Part shown: positions 16,041 through 23,924 of the stretch, piece after piece | How positions within the stretch are numbered: position 1 is the first letter of the stretch | Layout: the number at the start of each line of letters is the position of its first letter | NCBI GenBank assembly: GCA_017656505.1 | Contig: JACDNU010000015.1 | Location: forward strand, 1-49,371 | Direction of reading: 5' to 3' | Source of the DNA: Archaeoglobus sp. | GTDB lineage: Archaea; Halobacteriota; Archaeoglobi; Archaeoglobales; Archaeoglobaceae | DNA length: 49,371 bases | The notes under the pieces: model-generated | Databases searched by the model: none | Told to the model about the DNA's origin: nothing | What the model saw: the letters and a program-made list of their open reading frames with translations, nothing else | Translations under genes and position numbers: made by a program

Positions 16041-17006
16041 TTAGTCAAGCATTTCAGCCAGCTCTTTTGCATGATAGGTTATGATTAAATCTGCCCCAGC
16101 TCTCTTTATCGAGGTTAAAATTTCGTAAGCAATAGCCTTGCCATCGAGCCAGCCCTCCTTTTCCGCTGCCTTTACCATGCTGTACTCTCCGCTTACATTG
16201 TAAGCAGCTAGAGGGATGTTAAAGGTGTCTTTAGCTCTTCTTATGATGTCAAGGTAAGCTAAAGCTGGCTTAACCATCACAATATCCGCTCCTTCTTTGA
16301 TGTCCAGCTCGATCTCCCTTAAAGCCTCATCGCTGTTGTGGATGTCCATCTGGTAGCTTTTTCTATCACCAAAAGCAAAACCGGAGTCTGCAGCCTCCCT
16401 GAAGGGAGAGTAGAAATTGGATGCATACTTTGCGGAATAGCTCATTATCGGAACGTCTTCAAAGCCATGATCATCGAGCTTCTCCCTTATCGCCTTAACC
16501 ATCCCATCCATCATTCCCGAAGGGGCAACGATATCAGCCCCGGCTTCAGCATGGCTCAATGCAGTTTCTGCGATAAGCTCGAGCGTTGGATCGTTCAGAA
16601 TCTCACCGTTTTTTACAATTCCACAGTGTCCATGGCTCGTATACTCACAGAGGCAAACGTCTGTAACTATCACCGCATCACCGCATTCTTTCTTTATCAA
16701 CCTCAAAGCCTTTTGGATCACACCTTCTCTATCATAAGCAGAGCTTCCTTTTTCATCTTTATAGGAAGGAATCCCGAAAAGGATGAAGGATTTCAAACCC
16801 AAATCGAGGCATGAGCTGATTTCATCACACACGCCATCAAGCGGTATTCTGAAATAAGAGGGCATTGAGCTTATCTCAACCGGCTTTTTTATGTTCTCAT
16901 CGATGAAAACAGGAACGATCAGATCTTTCTTCCTGACTTCAGTTTCGGCAAATATCTCCCTTAGCTTCTCTTTCCTCAGTCTTCTCATCCTTGTAATCGG
17001 AAACAA
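16041..17006 (-). CDS. hemB: Porphobilinogen synthase (delta-aminolevulinate dehydratase)
   Basis: A 321-residue ALA dehydratase joining two 5-aminolevulinates. The zinc-binding [14 protein letters not shown] loop and the two active-site lysines in SYSAKYAS and [10 protein letters not shown] are conserved, marking a zinc-type enzyme. The start is set at a TTG at 17006: a perfect GGAGGTG lies six bases upstream (17013-17019) and the product then begins [10 protein letters not shown], the canonical family N-terminus. Upstream TTG and GTG codons in the same frame give no better match. The gene therefore begins 68 nt inside hemA. Confidence 0.93.
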   Translation of the reverse strand: MFPITRMRRLRKEKLREIFAETEVRKKDLIVPVFIDENIKKPVEISSMPSYFRIPLDGVCDEISSCLDLGLKSFILFGIPSYKDEKGSSAYDREGVIQKALRLIKKECGDAVIVTDVCLCEYTSHGHCGIVKNGEILNDPTLELIAETALSHAEAGADIVAPSGMMDGMVKAIREKLDDHGFEDVPIMSYSAKYASNFYSPFREAADSGFAFGDRKSYQMDIHNSDEALREIELDIKEGADIVMVKPALAYLDIIRRAKDTFNIPLAAYNVSGEYSMVKAAEKEGWLDGKAIAYEILTSIKRAGADLIITYHAKELAEMLD

Positions 17007-18243
17007 GTTCTTCACCTCCAAAGAGGTATTCAACGTTCTCTATAATTTCCGGCCTCCCGTTTTTCGCAGCTTCCCTTAGCCTTATCGTGGGCAGTCTTAA
17101 AAATTTCTTGATGAATGAGTTTGCAAAATCCTCAAGAATTGGTAAAATACTCTCGTTGACCTCATACTTAGCTGAGATCTTGTTGTAAAGCTCTAGGATC
17201 TCCTCTCTCTTCACTCTCTCTGCCGATGAGTACATCAGACCTATTGCAGAATTAGCCCTTATTTCCTTAAGCATGTCTTTCAGATTGGCCAACTCCTCTT
17301 CAACAATTTTCTCTGCAAGAGGGATTTTTTCTATTCTTTTTCTCAGATTTCTCTCACTAACTAGCCTTAAATCATCTATTGTGCGGAGAGTCACCCCTGA
17401 AATTTCTCCAACACTCTCTCCTACATCTCTTGGAAGTGCGATGTCTATTACAAGCATTCCTTTATCTCTATTTTCCATCGTTTTTTCAACGATCTCTTTC
17501 CTTAAAATGTAGTGGGGAGCTGAGGTAGCAGATATCACAACATCTGCTATCCCAAGACATTCTTCGAGCATGTCAAATCTTACAGCCTTTCCACCTATGC
17601 TTTTCGCAAGTTCTGCAGCTTTTTCGTAAGTTCTGTTTGCAATTAAAACTGTACATGCCTTTCTGTTGGCTATCGAGTTTGCAACCAAGCTTCCCATTTC
17701 TCCTGCTCCGATAAGTAATACGTTTTTCCCGTCAAGGGAGCCTAAAACCTCCTCTGCTAGCTCAACGGCTGCAGAGCCTATACTTACGGATCCCTGATTT
17801 ATTCCTGTGAGATTTCGAACTTTTCGGCCTGTATTTATTGCTTTATTAAAAACAAGATTGAGAATGTCTCCTACTCCTCCAAGGCTTTTGCTGAGGTGGA
17901 AGTATTCTCTTACCTGCCCGAGAATTTGATCCTCACCAACCATCATCGATTCGAGGCCTGATGCAACCCTAAGAACATGTCTCAAACATTCATCGTTCCT
18001 CAAATATTCGATACAGTTTTTATCAATCTCAAATTGAGATGAGAATCTTTCTAGAGCTTGGAGGGTATTCTTTCCAACAACATAGTATTCGACCCTATTG
18101 CATGTTAATAAAACAGCACATTCCGATATCTCCTTGAAAGAGAGCAAACCCTCAATTGCAGCTCTCAAATCCTTTTGCCAGACCTTTTCAAGTACATCAA
18201 TTGATGCTTTTTTGTGGGAAATGACAATGCACGAAATTTCCAC
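16939..18243 (-). CDS. hemA: Glutamyl-tRNA reductase
   Basis: A 434-residue NADPH-dependent reductase making glutamate-1-semialdehyde from glutamyl-tRNA, the first step of the C5 route. The catalytic cysteine is in [10 protein letters not shown] near 48, [15 protein letters not shown] follows near 92, and the Rossmann [14 protein letters not shown] motif near 180. The start is a GTG with GGTGAT close upstream; a TATA box (near 18297-18309, TTATAAATAG on the minus strand) precedes it by about 60 nt. It is the first gene of the tetrapyrrole operon and its tail contains the ribosome binding site of hemB. Confidence 0.95.
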   Translation of the reverse strand: MEISCIVISHKKASIDVLEKVWQKDLRAAIEGLLSFKEISECAVLLTCNRVEYYVVGKNTLQALERFSSQFEIDKNCIEYLRNDECLRHVLRVASGLESMMVGEDQILGQVREYFHLSKSLGGVGDILNLVFNKAINTGRKVRNLTGINQGSVSIGSAAVELAEEVLGSLDGKNVLLIGAGEMGSLVANSIANRKACTVLIANRTYEKAAELAKSIGGKAVRFDMLEECLGIADVVISATSAPHYILRKEIVEKTMENRDKGMLVIDIALPRDVGESVGEISGVTLRTIDDLRLVSERNLRKRIEKIPLAEKIVEEELANLKDMLKEIRANSAIGLMYSSAERVKREEILELYNKISAKYEVNESILPILEDFANSFIKKFLRLPTIRLREAAKNGRPEIIENVEYLFGGEELVSDYKDEKTEEREAKGDICRN

Positions 18244-18291
18244 CCTATCACCTTTGCAATAAACCCCCCGAAACGATCATAGTATGGAATG

Positions 18292-18308
18292 CCTCTATTT
18301 ATAACTTT
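18292..18308 (-). promoter_or_regulatory. Promoter of the hemA operon
   Basis: On the minus strand the sequence reads AAAGTTATAAATAGAGG, a good archaeal TATA element. It predicts a transcription start near 18275 and a leader of about 30 nt that carries the GGTGAT ribosome binding site of hemA. Confidence 0.6.
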
Positions 18309-18379
18309 AATTGTTGGTAGGATTGAATTGAAAGACCAAAAGATTATTGGAAAAATAAAGAAAAAACTGACGATGAAAA

Positions 18380-18868
18380 TTAGGTAATCATCAAATCTTC
18401 GATCTCGTTAATCCATTCGCTAACAATTGCCTTATACTCGTTACTTTCAATCTTTTTTCTCTTTATTAGCAAAATTTTAGGAACAAAACCGCTTTTCTTT
18501 ATCTTTTCAACCATGCTTTTTGCATACCTTTTCTCGTCAAATCCGCCATAAGTAATGACGAGAAACACCGTTTTCCCTCTTAAATCAGCTTTTTTCAAAA
18601 AAGCTGTAATGGGGGGACAATTAAAAGTCCATTTTGGCATGCCTAAGAATATTACTTTCGAGGAGATCTCAACAGAATTTATCTCAACTGCGAGATTCGG
18701 GATAAAGGAGAAGATAAGCCAGAAAGCGTAAGGATAGTCTCTCTTCGGCTTGATCTCCTTTAGATTTGTAACAAACCCTCTTCTTTCCAACTCATCTTGC
18801 AGAAACTCAAAGACTTTTCTCGTGTTTCCAGTCCAGGAGAAGTATATCAGATCGACACTCTTTTTCAT
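18380..18868 (-). CDS. Flavodoxin-family protein
   Basis: A 162-residue flavodoxin-like protein. The phosphate-binding loop FSWTGNTRKVFEFL (10-23) matches the T/SxTGxT pattern for FMN; the flavin-flanking loops GMPKWTFNCPP near 77 and TYGGFDEK near 107 follow. Such proteins carry electrons or act as NAD(P)H:acceptor oxidoreductases; the partner is unknown. It is preceded by a 60-residue cysteine-containing protein, 26 nt upstream on the same strand, which is probably co-transcribed. Confidence 0.8.
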   Translation of the reverse strand: MKKSVDLIYFSWTGNTRKVFEFLQDELERRGFVTNLKEIKPKRDYPYAFWLIFSFIPNLAVEINSVEISSKVIFLGMPKWTFNCPPITAFLKKADLRGKTVFLVITYGGFDEKRYAKSMVEKIKKSGFVPKILLIKRKKIESNEYKAIVSEWINEIEDLMIT

Positions 18869-18894
18869 TTTTCTGGTTGATTAAGCTTGTTTCT

Positions 18895-19077
18895 TCAGAA
18901 ATCGTACATCTCCACTCCTCCAAACTTGAAAACTTTTACAACTCCTCTAGATCGACAATCCTCACATTCAACCTCCATTATCATTCTGTCTTCGCTCTCC
19001 ATTTTTCTGATAATCCTTGCCTTATGCTTTTTTCCATCATCACAAACCGGACAATCAATTTCGTAGTACTCGGTCAT
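18895..19077 (-). CDS. Small two-CxxC putative zinc-binding protein
   Basis: A 60-residue protein with CPVC at residues 9-12 and CEDC near 38-41, spaced as a zinc ribbon. It has a strongly charged middle segment. A GGTGAT sequence stands close before the ATG. It lies between serS (upstream) and the flavodoxin gene (downstream) on the same strand. The family is not recognised; a nucleic-acid-binding zinc ribbon is the likely class. Confidence 0.7.
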   Translation of the reverse strand: MTEYYEIDCPVCDDGKKHKARIIRKMESEDRMIMEVECEDCRSRGVVKVFKFGGVEMYDF

Positions 19078-19185
19078 TTATATCACCTTCATAACCTTTA
19101 TAACAATATAACATCTAGTGATCCTTTTCCAAATCTTTCTGAATCTTTCAAGATCTACTGGTCTCTTATCTCTGATCTCTACCCT

Positions 19186-20559
19186 CTACTCTATACTTTC
19201 TTCTTTCCTTTTGGGGAGTAAATATTCTTCTGGAGCGGCATCAATCGCTCTAAGATATTTTTGCAGAGCCTTTGGGATTCTTACGGCTCCATCTTCTTCC
19301 TGAAAATTCTCAATTATTGCCGTTATCGCTCTGGTTGTTGCAATGGCGGTCGAGTTTAGGGTATGGACAAAGCCTTTCGTTGGTTTTCCCCTCTCTTCTG
19401 CATATCTTATGTTCAATCGATAGCTCTGCCAGTCCGTGCAGTTACTGCAGGAGACCATCTCTCTGTATTTTCCTTGGGCAGGCATCCAGGCTTCGAGATC
19501 GTATTTCTTGGCTGCGACAATTCCTATATCTCCAGTGCAGATGTTCACGATTCTGTAAGGCAGCTCTAGCCCCTGCCAAAGGGTTTCAACGTTTTCAAGC
19601 AGCCTTTCATGCCAGTCCCACGACTGCTCCGGCAAACAGAAAACGAACTGTTCCACTTTGTTGAACTGATGGACTCGGAATATTCCCTTGGTGTCCTTTC
19701 CATGGGCTCCTGCCTCCTTTCTGAAACAGGGGCTGACACCAGCATAGAGCAGGGGGAGCTCCTTCTCTCCCAAAACTTCTTCCATGTGCATAGCAGCTAT
19801 CGGATGCTCGGATGTTGCTATCAAATAGAGATCTTCATCCTCAACCTTGTAAATAACCTCTTCGAAATCTTCAAACGCCGTAACGCCGGAATAGGCTTTT
19901 CTTTTCATTAAATAAGGTGGTGAAACAATTGTAAAACCCTTTTTAGCCAAGTAATCGAGAGCGTACATCATGATTGCGAAATCCAGCCAAACGAGATCAT
20001 CTAAAAGGTAGAAAAATCTGGAACCGGCTACCTTTGCAGCTCTCTCGATATCTGTCCAGCCGAAGATTTCTCCAGCATCCGCATGTGGAATAGGTGGTTT
20101 CTCTATTACCTCATAATCGACTTTTCCATCTGTTTGTCTTTTGAATTCCTCCTCAAAACCAACCCAAACCTTCGGCTTCCCCCAGAATTTTATTGGAACG
20201 TTCTCTGAATCATCTGCTCCGATTGGAACGGATTCATGGAGAATGTTCGGGATGGAAAGCAGAATCGTATTGAGCTCTTCTTCAATCTCTTTGAGCTTCT
20301 TTTCCTCCTCTTTAACCTTCTCAGATATTTTCTTGGCCTCTATGATTGCTTTTTCCCTTTCTTCTCCCTTTAATTTCTTAATTTGCTGCGAAATCTTGTT
20401 TCTTTCGTGTCTTAGGGCATCGAGATCGTATCTCTTCTTTCTCCAAAGCTTATCCAGCTCAATTGCCCTATTGACGATCTCAATATCGCCGTTCCTTCTT
20501 TTCTGGGATTCAATTAGAATTTCAGGATTCTCTCTCAAAGCCTTTAAGATGCTCCACAT
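19186..20559 (-). CDS. serS: Seryl-tRNA synthetase
   Basis: A 457-residue class II aminoacyl-tRNA synthetase of the common (bacterial/eukaryal-like) SerRS type, not the rare methanogen type. The N-terminal long-arm coiled coil (about 30-105, rich in K and E) binds the tRNA-Ser variable arm. Class II motif 2 (CFRKEAGAHGKDTKGIFRVHQF) is near 280 and motif 3 (GFVHTLNSTAIATTRAITAI) is near 400. The ATG start gives a normal N-terminus (MWSILKALRENPE). Downstream are small genes on the same strand. Confidence 0.96.
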   Translation of the reverse strand: MWSILKALRENPEILIESQKRRNGDIEIVNRAIELDKLWRKKRYDLDALRHERNKISQQIKKLKGEEREKAIIEAKKISEKVKEEEKKLKEIEEELNTILLSIPNILHESVPIGADDSENVPIKFWGKPKVWVGFEEEFKRQTDGKVDYEVIEKPPIPHADAGEIFGWTDIERAAKVAGSRFFYLLDDLVWLDFAIMMYALDYLAKKGFTIVSPPYLMKRKAYSGVTAFEDFEEVIYKVEDEDLYLIATSEHPIAAMHMEEVLGEKELPLLYAGVSPCFRKEAGAHGKDTKGIFRVHQFNKVEQFVFCLPEQSWDWHERLLENVETLWQGLELPYRIVNICTGDIGIVAAKKYDLEAWMPAQGKYREMVSCSNCTDWQSYRLNIRYAEERGKPTKGFVHTLNSTAIATTRAITAIIENFQEEDGAVRIPKALQKYLRAIDAAPEEYLLPKRKEESIE

Positions 20560-20612
20560 AAAGTACCTCCTGAATCTCCTTCCCGTTTCTGATTAAAAAA
20601 TGTTGTGAGTTT

Positions 20613-20647
20613 GGAATGATATGGAATGATAGTAAAATGGAATGATA
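20613..20647. repeat. GGAATGATA direct repeats (3 copies)
   Basis: Exact copies of GGAATGATA at 20613, 20623 and 20639, upstream of the serS start. Copy spacing is 10 and 16 nt. They could be an operator array or slippage products. Confidence 0.85.
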
Positions 20648-20703
20648 ATAAAAGCTTAAGATAGGTTTTTAACCAAAACGCAATGAATCGGAGATTAAAC
20701 CCG

Positions 20704-20750
20704 TTATCTATTATCTACTATTACCTATTATCTCTCTCATTACTTATTAT
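20704..20750. repeat. Degenerate TATTATC/TATTACC repeat
   Basis: Five or six imperfect 7-11 nt units of the type cTATTAtCt fill the 3' flank of the small gene at 20747. On the opposite strand they read like the GGTAATAGTA units at 47026-47065. Confidence 0.7.
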
Positions 20751-20938
20751 CCCTCGACACCAATTCTGTCACGGGATTGCTGCTGAATCTCAGAAACTAT
20801 CTGCAAAACTCTCTGGTAGTTCTGCTCCTCTACCCCAATAACTTCTACTCTGATGTCTTCGAATGGTATGCGCATTACGTTGAGTCGATTTCTGACAGAA
20901 AAGGCAATTTCTCTGGGTATATGGATAAGCACATCCAT
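20747..20938 (-). CDS. Small conserved protein, paralogue of the gene at 183-356
   Basis: A 63-residue protein that shares the PRE-x-AF-x-VRNRL and I-P-x-x-x-IRV blocks with the 57-residue product at 183-356, followed by a glutamine-rich C-terminal helix. No cysteines or membrane segment. GGAG six bases before the ATG and a TTTTTATAG TATA-like element further upstream support expression. Function is not recognised; the presence of two diverged copies in one 49-kb window suggests a family particular to this lineage. Confidence 0.7.
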   Translation of the reverse strand: MDVLIHIPREIAFSVRNRLNVMRIPFEDIRVEVIGVEEQNYQRVLQIVSEIQQQSRDRIGVEG

Positions 20939-20990
20939 GGAATTATCTCCTAAAATCTTCTATAAAAACATTTTCTTATTACAAAATACA

Positions 20991-21004
20991 ATGATTATTA
21001 TCAT
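20991..21004. promoter_or_regulatory. Inverted repeat ATGAT-N4-ATCAT
   Basis: ATGATTATTATCAT lies upstream of the promoter of the small gene at 20938 (minus) and just beyond the stop of the metallopeptidase gene. The arms are five bases. It could be a regulator site; similarity to iron-regulator boxes is superficial. Confidence 0.3.
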
Positions 21005-21077
21005 GGCTGAACCCTGATAAAATTTTCACTTTAAGCTTTGAAACGGTAAATTTTTTTGAAAGTGTTTAAACTTACTT

Positions 21078-22322
21078 TTAAACTTCGCCGTGGCCGGCGA
21101 TTAGAACTTCGTTCCCCCTTTTAATAATTTTTATTTTCTCTTTCACGTATTTTCCGTCGGCAATCCAGCAATTATTCTGTTTATAGCCAATTTTTTTGAG
21201 CATACTTTCGAAAGCTGACTCAAACTCTTCAACATCGCTTTTGCTATCAAATAGGATTTTCCAGTAGTAAACGAATTCGTTGCCATTTCTCAGAATCTTT
21301 AAGTTGTCGCCTTTCCAACCCTCTGCAGCTTTTAAAGCCCTACAATCTTCCAAATGTGAGGAAAGGAAAAGGTAAATGAAGAACTCTCCCATTCTCGTGT
21401 CTTTTACAACTCTGTGCTGCTGAAGTCTGAAATCGAGTAAGAAATCGCTGTCGTTGAGCTTTACGTTTGTCAAGTTAATCTTTTTGGTCGGATGGAGGAT
21501 TTGGGCAGTCGTAGTCGGAGGATTCCTTAGAATCTCGTCTACGGCCTTGTATCCCCCTTTAAGGTAGATTTTAGCGATGTATTCTGTGCCAAAGGTGTAT
21601 GGGAAGAAGTAAAGGTAGTTTAGGTTACTTTCTTTCTCATATCCTCGGTTCGGTTCTGAGGAGCACTTTATGCTGGAATTTATTTCTCTAATTTCTTCTT
21701 CAATATCTTTTCCGGCGTAAAGCCACCCCATAAGAACAGCATCCCCCTCAATCACCGCTCCGTAAGCTTTATCTCCATCGAAGCTCATGTCGTGCTTTAT
21801 GTTGAAGTACATGTCTTGGACCACGTGTTCAAGCTCATGTGCCAGAGCTTCACCGGCACTCTTTGAATCTGGATCGAAATTCTCCTTGACAACATACACC
21901 TTGTTCTCCCAGAAAAATGCCATAAATCCCCCAACTTCCTTGTTTTTTCGAGCCTCAAAACTGAAGTTTGAAGGAACGAGCAAAAGTGACTTGTAAAAAA
22001 CTTCTTCATCCTTAAGAGCTTCCTTATCTATGGCTGAAGAACCCCATTTTTTCACAACCCACTCCTTTGTTACTATTTCAAGAGGAACATCTGGCGTGTA
22101 GCCTCTTATCTCGCTGACTCTCTCAACGACCTCCTCAAACAGTTGTTGGGTTTTGTTGCAGTAATCAGAATCGATAATCTGAATACTGGGTTTTTTGTCC
22201 AATGATGTATGGGAAGGGTTAGAGTATGAGTAGGATAAGAAGGCAAACACGAGGACAATGCAGACAATGGAAAATGCTACGGAAAATGCTGCGATTATCT
22301 TCCACTTGCTTCTCTCCGTCAC
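21078..22322 (-). CDS. Membrane-anchored putative zinc metallopeptidase (HExxH...E)
   Basis: A 414-residue protein with an N-terminal signal anchor (about 9-31) and an extracytoplasmic catalytic domain. HELEH at 162-166 is a zincin HExxH motif and Glu192 in VIEGDAVL, 26 residues on, is the likely third ligand, as in gluzincin-like archaeal surface proteins (HEL-x-HxxQD...EGDA pattern, the Hvo_1808-like group). The C-terminal 200 residues contain a DSDFLLDF segment and a region of mixed strands. The start is a GTG with GGTG five bases upstream. It is divergent from a small Cys-rich gene at 22384. Substrate unknown; membrane-surface protein turnover is a guess. Confidence 0.8.
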   Translation of the reverse strand: MTERSKWKIIAAFSVAFSIVCIVLVFAFLSYSYSNPSHTSLDKKPSIQIIDSDYCNKTQQLFEEVVERVSEIRGYTPDVPLEIVTKEWVVKKWGSSAIDKEALKDEEVFYKSLLLVPSNFSFEARKNKEVGGFMAFFWENKVYVVKENFDPDSKSAGEALAHELEHVVQDMYFNIKHDMSFDGDKAYGAVIEGDAVLMGWLYAGKDIEEEIREINSSIKCSSEPNRGYEKESNLNYLYFFPYTFGTEYIAKIYLKGGYKAVDEILRNPPTTTAQILHPTKKINLTNVKLNDSDFLLDFRLQQHRVVKDTRMGEFFIYLFLSSHLEDCRALKAAEGWKGDNLKILRNGNEFVYYWKILFDSKSDVEEFESAFESMLKKIGYKQNNCWIADGKYVKEKIKIIKRGNEVLIAGHGEV

Positions 22323-22351
22323 CTTTTCACCACTTGCATTCCAACCGAAAG

Positions 22352-22360
22352 GTTTATTTC
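22352..22360 (+). promoter_or_regulatory. TATA box of the small gene at 22384
   Basis: GTTTATTTC, preceded by the BRE-like CCGAAAG, is centred about 28 nt before the ATG at 22384, predicting a leaderless message. Confidence 0.55.
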
Positions 22361-22383
22361 GTTTTTCCCTGAATTTTTATTCG

Positions 22384-22614
22384 ATGTCATGTATTTTCTG
22401 CATGTATTTTTCCAGCTGTGGGGGAATGGGGGAGATCTGTGAACATTTCAGGTTAAGGGAATCCAGAAAGCGTAATTCGATGAAAAGGCTCACAGAAGTC
22501 AAAAGCATGTCGATAAGCGAGGCTGCAGAAAACATGAACATGAGCGTTACAGATTTTCTTACCTACATCGGAAAGCTGGAAAAAGAGGGAAAGCTAAAGA
22601 TAAAATTCCTTTAG
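22384..22614 (+). CDS. Small Cys-rich protein with helix-turn-helix-like C-terminus
   Basis: A 76-residue protein. Cysteines at 3, 6, 12 and 19 (CxxCx5Cx6C) could hold zinc or an iron-sulfur cluster. Residues 44-74 (SMSISEAAENMNMSVTDFLTYIGKLEKEGKLKI) read as a helix-turn-helix with a short wing. A TATA box 28 nt upstream makes the ATG at 22384 the first codon of a leaderless mRNA, so in-frame codons further upstream (back to 22258) are rejected. It diverges from the membrane metallopeptidase gene and could regulate it; a redox- or metal-sensing role is inference from the cysteines. Confidence 0.65.
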   Translation: MSCIFCMYFSSCGGMGEICEHFRLRESRKRNSMKRLTEVKSMSISEAAENMNMSVTDFLTYIGKLEKEGKLKIKFL

Positions 22615-22657
22615 CTTCCTTTACTCACTTTAAGCTCTTTTACCTTTCAGATTGGTT

Positions 22658-22681
22658 TTCTTAAAAACCATGGCTTAAGAA
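22658..22681. repeat. Inverted repeat TTCTTAA-N10-TTAAGAA
   Basis: Perfect 7-bp arms flank a 10-nt spacer that contains CCATGG, in the gap between the converging ends of the small gene (22614) and sufB (22800). An overlapping hairpin GGTTTT-CTTA-AAAACC precedes it. A bidirectional terminator or a regulator site is possible. Confidence 0.5.
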
Positions 22682-22799
22682 CTATGTAATTTCTAGCTTT
22701 ACAAAAGGCTAGGGTTGAAAAGGCCATTCTTTTGATGTAGTAAAAAATTCGGAAGAATAAAGAATCCATACTCAAAATTCGCACTTAAAAAATCCATGT

Positions 22800-23924
22800 T
22801 CAGAAAAGATCCTTCTCCACCAAACTGATTGCTTTATCGATCTCCCTCTTCAGCATTTCTGGAATTCCCTTTATATCGACCTCAAGGAATCCCCTTATTA
22901 TCGCAGCAGTTGCCTCATCCTTCGACATACCCCTTGACTGGAGGTAGAAGATCTCCTCCTCCGCAATCCTGCCAATAGCAGCCTCATGGCTCAGGTCAAC
23001 GTTAGGATACTTCGCTTCGAGCTCAGGAATGGCGAGAATTTTCCCCTCATCGGAAAGCATCAAACCCCGACACTCCAGATGCCCCTTGACATCCGGCGCC
23101 TCTCCGGCGATGTGTCCTCTGGCAATAACTTCCCCACCTTTACTTATCGTTCTGGAAACTATTTCTGCACTGCTACCTTCTCCTTTCAGGATCGCTCTAG
23201 TTCCAGAATCCACGATCGAGTTTTCAAGAGCGACTATTATGCTGCTGAATATGGCTGTACCTCCTTTTTCAACGTATGCAGTTGGATACATCTGGACGAG
23301 CTTAACGGGGTTCATCAAGACGTAGTTGCTGATAAAAACTCCGTTTTCTTCCACAACCGCTGCGCTTCTCGGCCTTACTTCCACATCCGACTCCCAGCTG
23401 TGGATCATGGTGAAGGTGAGTTTAGCATTCTTTTTCACGTAATATTCGGTAATCCCAAGATGCATTCCGGATGTAACGCCCGGATGTGAGGTGCAGCCGG
23501 AAATTATGTTTAACTCTGAACCTTCCTCTGCGATTATTATGTTGTGAACCTTCTGCGTCGATTTCGCAGTCCTCAAATATAGACAAGCCTCAACCGGAAT
23601 CTCAACTTTCTTTCCCGGCAGAGATCTTATGAAGTAGCCGTTAACATCTTCGCTGTCTGCCTCCTTCGTGTATTTGTCCTGATCTCTTTTTACAATTTTC
23701 CAGTAGTAATCGTGGAGCCAATCGTATTTCTCGAGGGCATCCCTTATGCTCATCACTTCCACGCTTTCGAGGAATGATGAAATTCTAGCGGGCTGCTGGT
23801 CAACTTGAACAAAACTCGCAGCCCTTCTACTTGAATCCAGCTCAATTCCAACGCTTTCTAGCCTCTTCTTAACCTCTGGTTTCTCTACTTCAAGCTGTTC
23901 AGATTCGGAAACTCTCTCAGACAT
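22800..23924 (-). CDS. sufB: SufB/SufD-family Fe-S cluster scaffold
   Basis: A 374-residue right-handed beta-helix scaffold protein of the SufBD family. The long repeat-rich core ends with ECRGLMLSDEGKILAIPEL and SHEAAIGRIAEEEIFYLQSRGM, whose His is the cluster/metal position conserved in SufD and SufB. The position corresponding to the E. coli SufB cysteine in FYCxxRG is leucine here. Start: ATG 23924 with GAGGGGTG nine bases upstream; it lies 40 nt inside sufC. With only SufC beside it and no SufS or SufU in view, this is the two-gene archaeal arrangement called SMS (SUF-like minimal system). Confidence 0.9.
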   Translation of the reverse strand: MSERVSESEQLEVEKPEVKKRLESVGIELDSSRRAASFVQVDQQPARISSFLESVEVMSIRDALEKYDWLHDYYWKIVKRDQDKYTKEADSEDVNGYFIRSLPGKKVEIPVEACLYLRTAKSTQKVHNIIIAEEGSELNIISGCTSHPGVTSGMHLGITEYYVKKNAKLTFTMIHSWESDVEVRPRSAAVVEENGVFISNYVLMNPVKLVQMYPTAYVEKGGTAIFSSIIVALENSIVDSGTRAILKGEGSSAEIVSRTISKGGEVIARGHIAGEAPDVKGHLECRGLMLSDEGKILAIPELEAKYPNVDLSHEAAIGRIAEEEIFYLQSRGMSKDEATAAIIRGFLEVDIKGIPEMLKREIDKAISLVEKDLF

